Source of the DNA: Rikenellaceae bacterium
Lineage (GTDB): Bacteria; Bacteroidota; Bacteroidia; Bacteroidales; Rikenellaceae
Direction: 5' to 3'
Length of the DNA stretch: 64,000 nucleotides
Assembly: GCA_021201795.1 (NCBI GenBank)
Contig: JAJQEF010000003.1
Coordinates: 62,001-126,000, forward strand
Both the position numbers and the translations under genes were made by a program. The notes beneath the pieces were generated by a model. That model made no database searches. It saw only the letters and a list, made by a program, of their open reading frames with translations, and was not told where the DNA came from. Shown piece after piece: positions 63,845-64,000 of the stretch (position 1 is its first letter; every line of letters starts with the position of its first letter).

Positions 63845-64000
63845 ATGAAAAAGTTGATTCTAGGTGCATTTTTATTGTGTGGAATCGTTCTTGGCGCACA
63901 GGCACAGGAAAAAGGAAGTTTTTGGATAGGAGGTAACGGTGTTCTTTCCGGTCAAAAAACAACAGGTCAGGAAAGCCTTATAAACTTTAAGATTCTTCCT
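63845..64000 (+). CDS. 5' end of an outer-membrane beta-barrel protein gene
   Basis: 52 codons to the end of the window: ATG 63845, signal peptide (LILGAFLLCGIVLGAQAQ) and the start of a barrel (EKGSFWIGGNGVLSGQK). Too short for the tracked list. Probably an OprF/OMP_b-brl-type small barrel. Divergent from the AraC gene, 159 bases apart. Confidence 0.7.
   Translation, partial: MKKLILGAFLLCGIVLGAQAQEKGSFWIGGNGVLSGQKTTGQESLINFKILP

Noticed and set aside
1-64000. CRISPR array, insertion sequence, integrase or prophage
   Set aside because: I saw no regularly spaced direct repeats, no transposase or integrase motifs and no target-site duplications.

Overview
The window looks like a Bacteroidota chromosome, probably order Bacteroidales. 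The evidence is several exact TAnnTTTG -7 boxes, fimbrillin-like lipoproteins, InlB-type repeats, TonB_C domains, polysaccharide lyases and glycoside hydrolases of gut or anaerobic-digester types, and an EBP-lptE-secG cluster. No species can be assigned from sequence alone.

Layout. 1-10.2 kb: a very unusual nonribosomal peptide synthetase (NRPS) read on +, broken by two in-frame stops and four homopolymer frameshifts. Reassembled, it reads C / A-subdomain remnant / PCP / C / GNAT / C-lobe only / A / PCP / C / A(Thr code) / PCP, with no thioesterase. 10.9-16.3 kb: a tripartite RND efflux system (MFP lipoprotein, RND pump, TolC), also interrupted. 16.4-18.5 kb: a frameshifted C10 (streptopain-like) cysteine protease and a partner lipoprotein. 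18.6-20.6 kb: a PL9-type pectate-lyase lipoprotein with three InlB repeats. 21-23.2 kb: a cysteine hydrolase, a secreted unknown and Hsp20. 23.7-28.2 kb (-): tRNA-Lys(CUU) and a hexuronate unit (uxuA and a uxuB-like SDR) enclosing three two-domain TonB_C proteins. 28.4-28.8 kb: relic of a cation-diffusion facilitator. 28.9-31.9 kb: GH43-GH51 arabinan operon with promoter and terminator. 32-37 kb: large outer-membrane barrel followed by a LytS/LytR two-component pair. 37.2-40.5 kb: pseB-pseC-wzz. 41.7-44.3 kb: sigma54-type activator, lptE, unknown, secG. 44.4-47 kb: PL11 rhamnogalacturonan lyase. 47.1-48.1 kb: dinB. 48.2-52.1 kb (-): two tandem fimbrillin/FISUMP-like lipoproteins. 52.4-55.2 kb: Mn catalase, decayed FAD oxidoreductase, YghA-like SDR. 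55.3-57.1 kb: ABC exporter. 57.06-57.39 kb (-): a structured RNA gene with its own promoter and terminator. 57.5-61.2 kb: a repeat protein, a tyrosine phosphatase with in-frame TGA, a lipoprotein and two unknown overlapping genes. 61.2-62.8 kb (-): a frameshifted ATP-dependent DNA ligase whose start codon sits in a perfect 16-bp inverted repeat. 62.8-63.7 kb (-): an AraC regulator. The window ends in a partial outer-membrane protein gene.

Functionally, PL9, PL11, GH43, GH51 and the uxu genes point to pectin, arabinan and hexuronate use; PseBC and Wzz point to surface polysaccharide.

A recurring theme is lesions. At least ten single-base indels lie in homopolymers, and six in-frame nonsense codons (four TGA, two TAG) lie inside otherwise continuous homology. 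Two further genes are deletion relics. Homopolymer indels could be assembly errors or slippage; the nonsense codons and deletions look like genuine decay or, less likely, readthrough.
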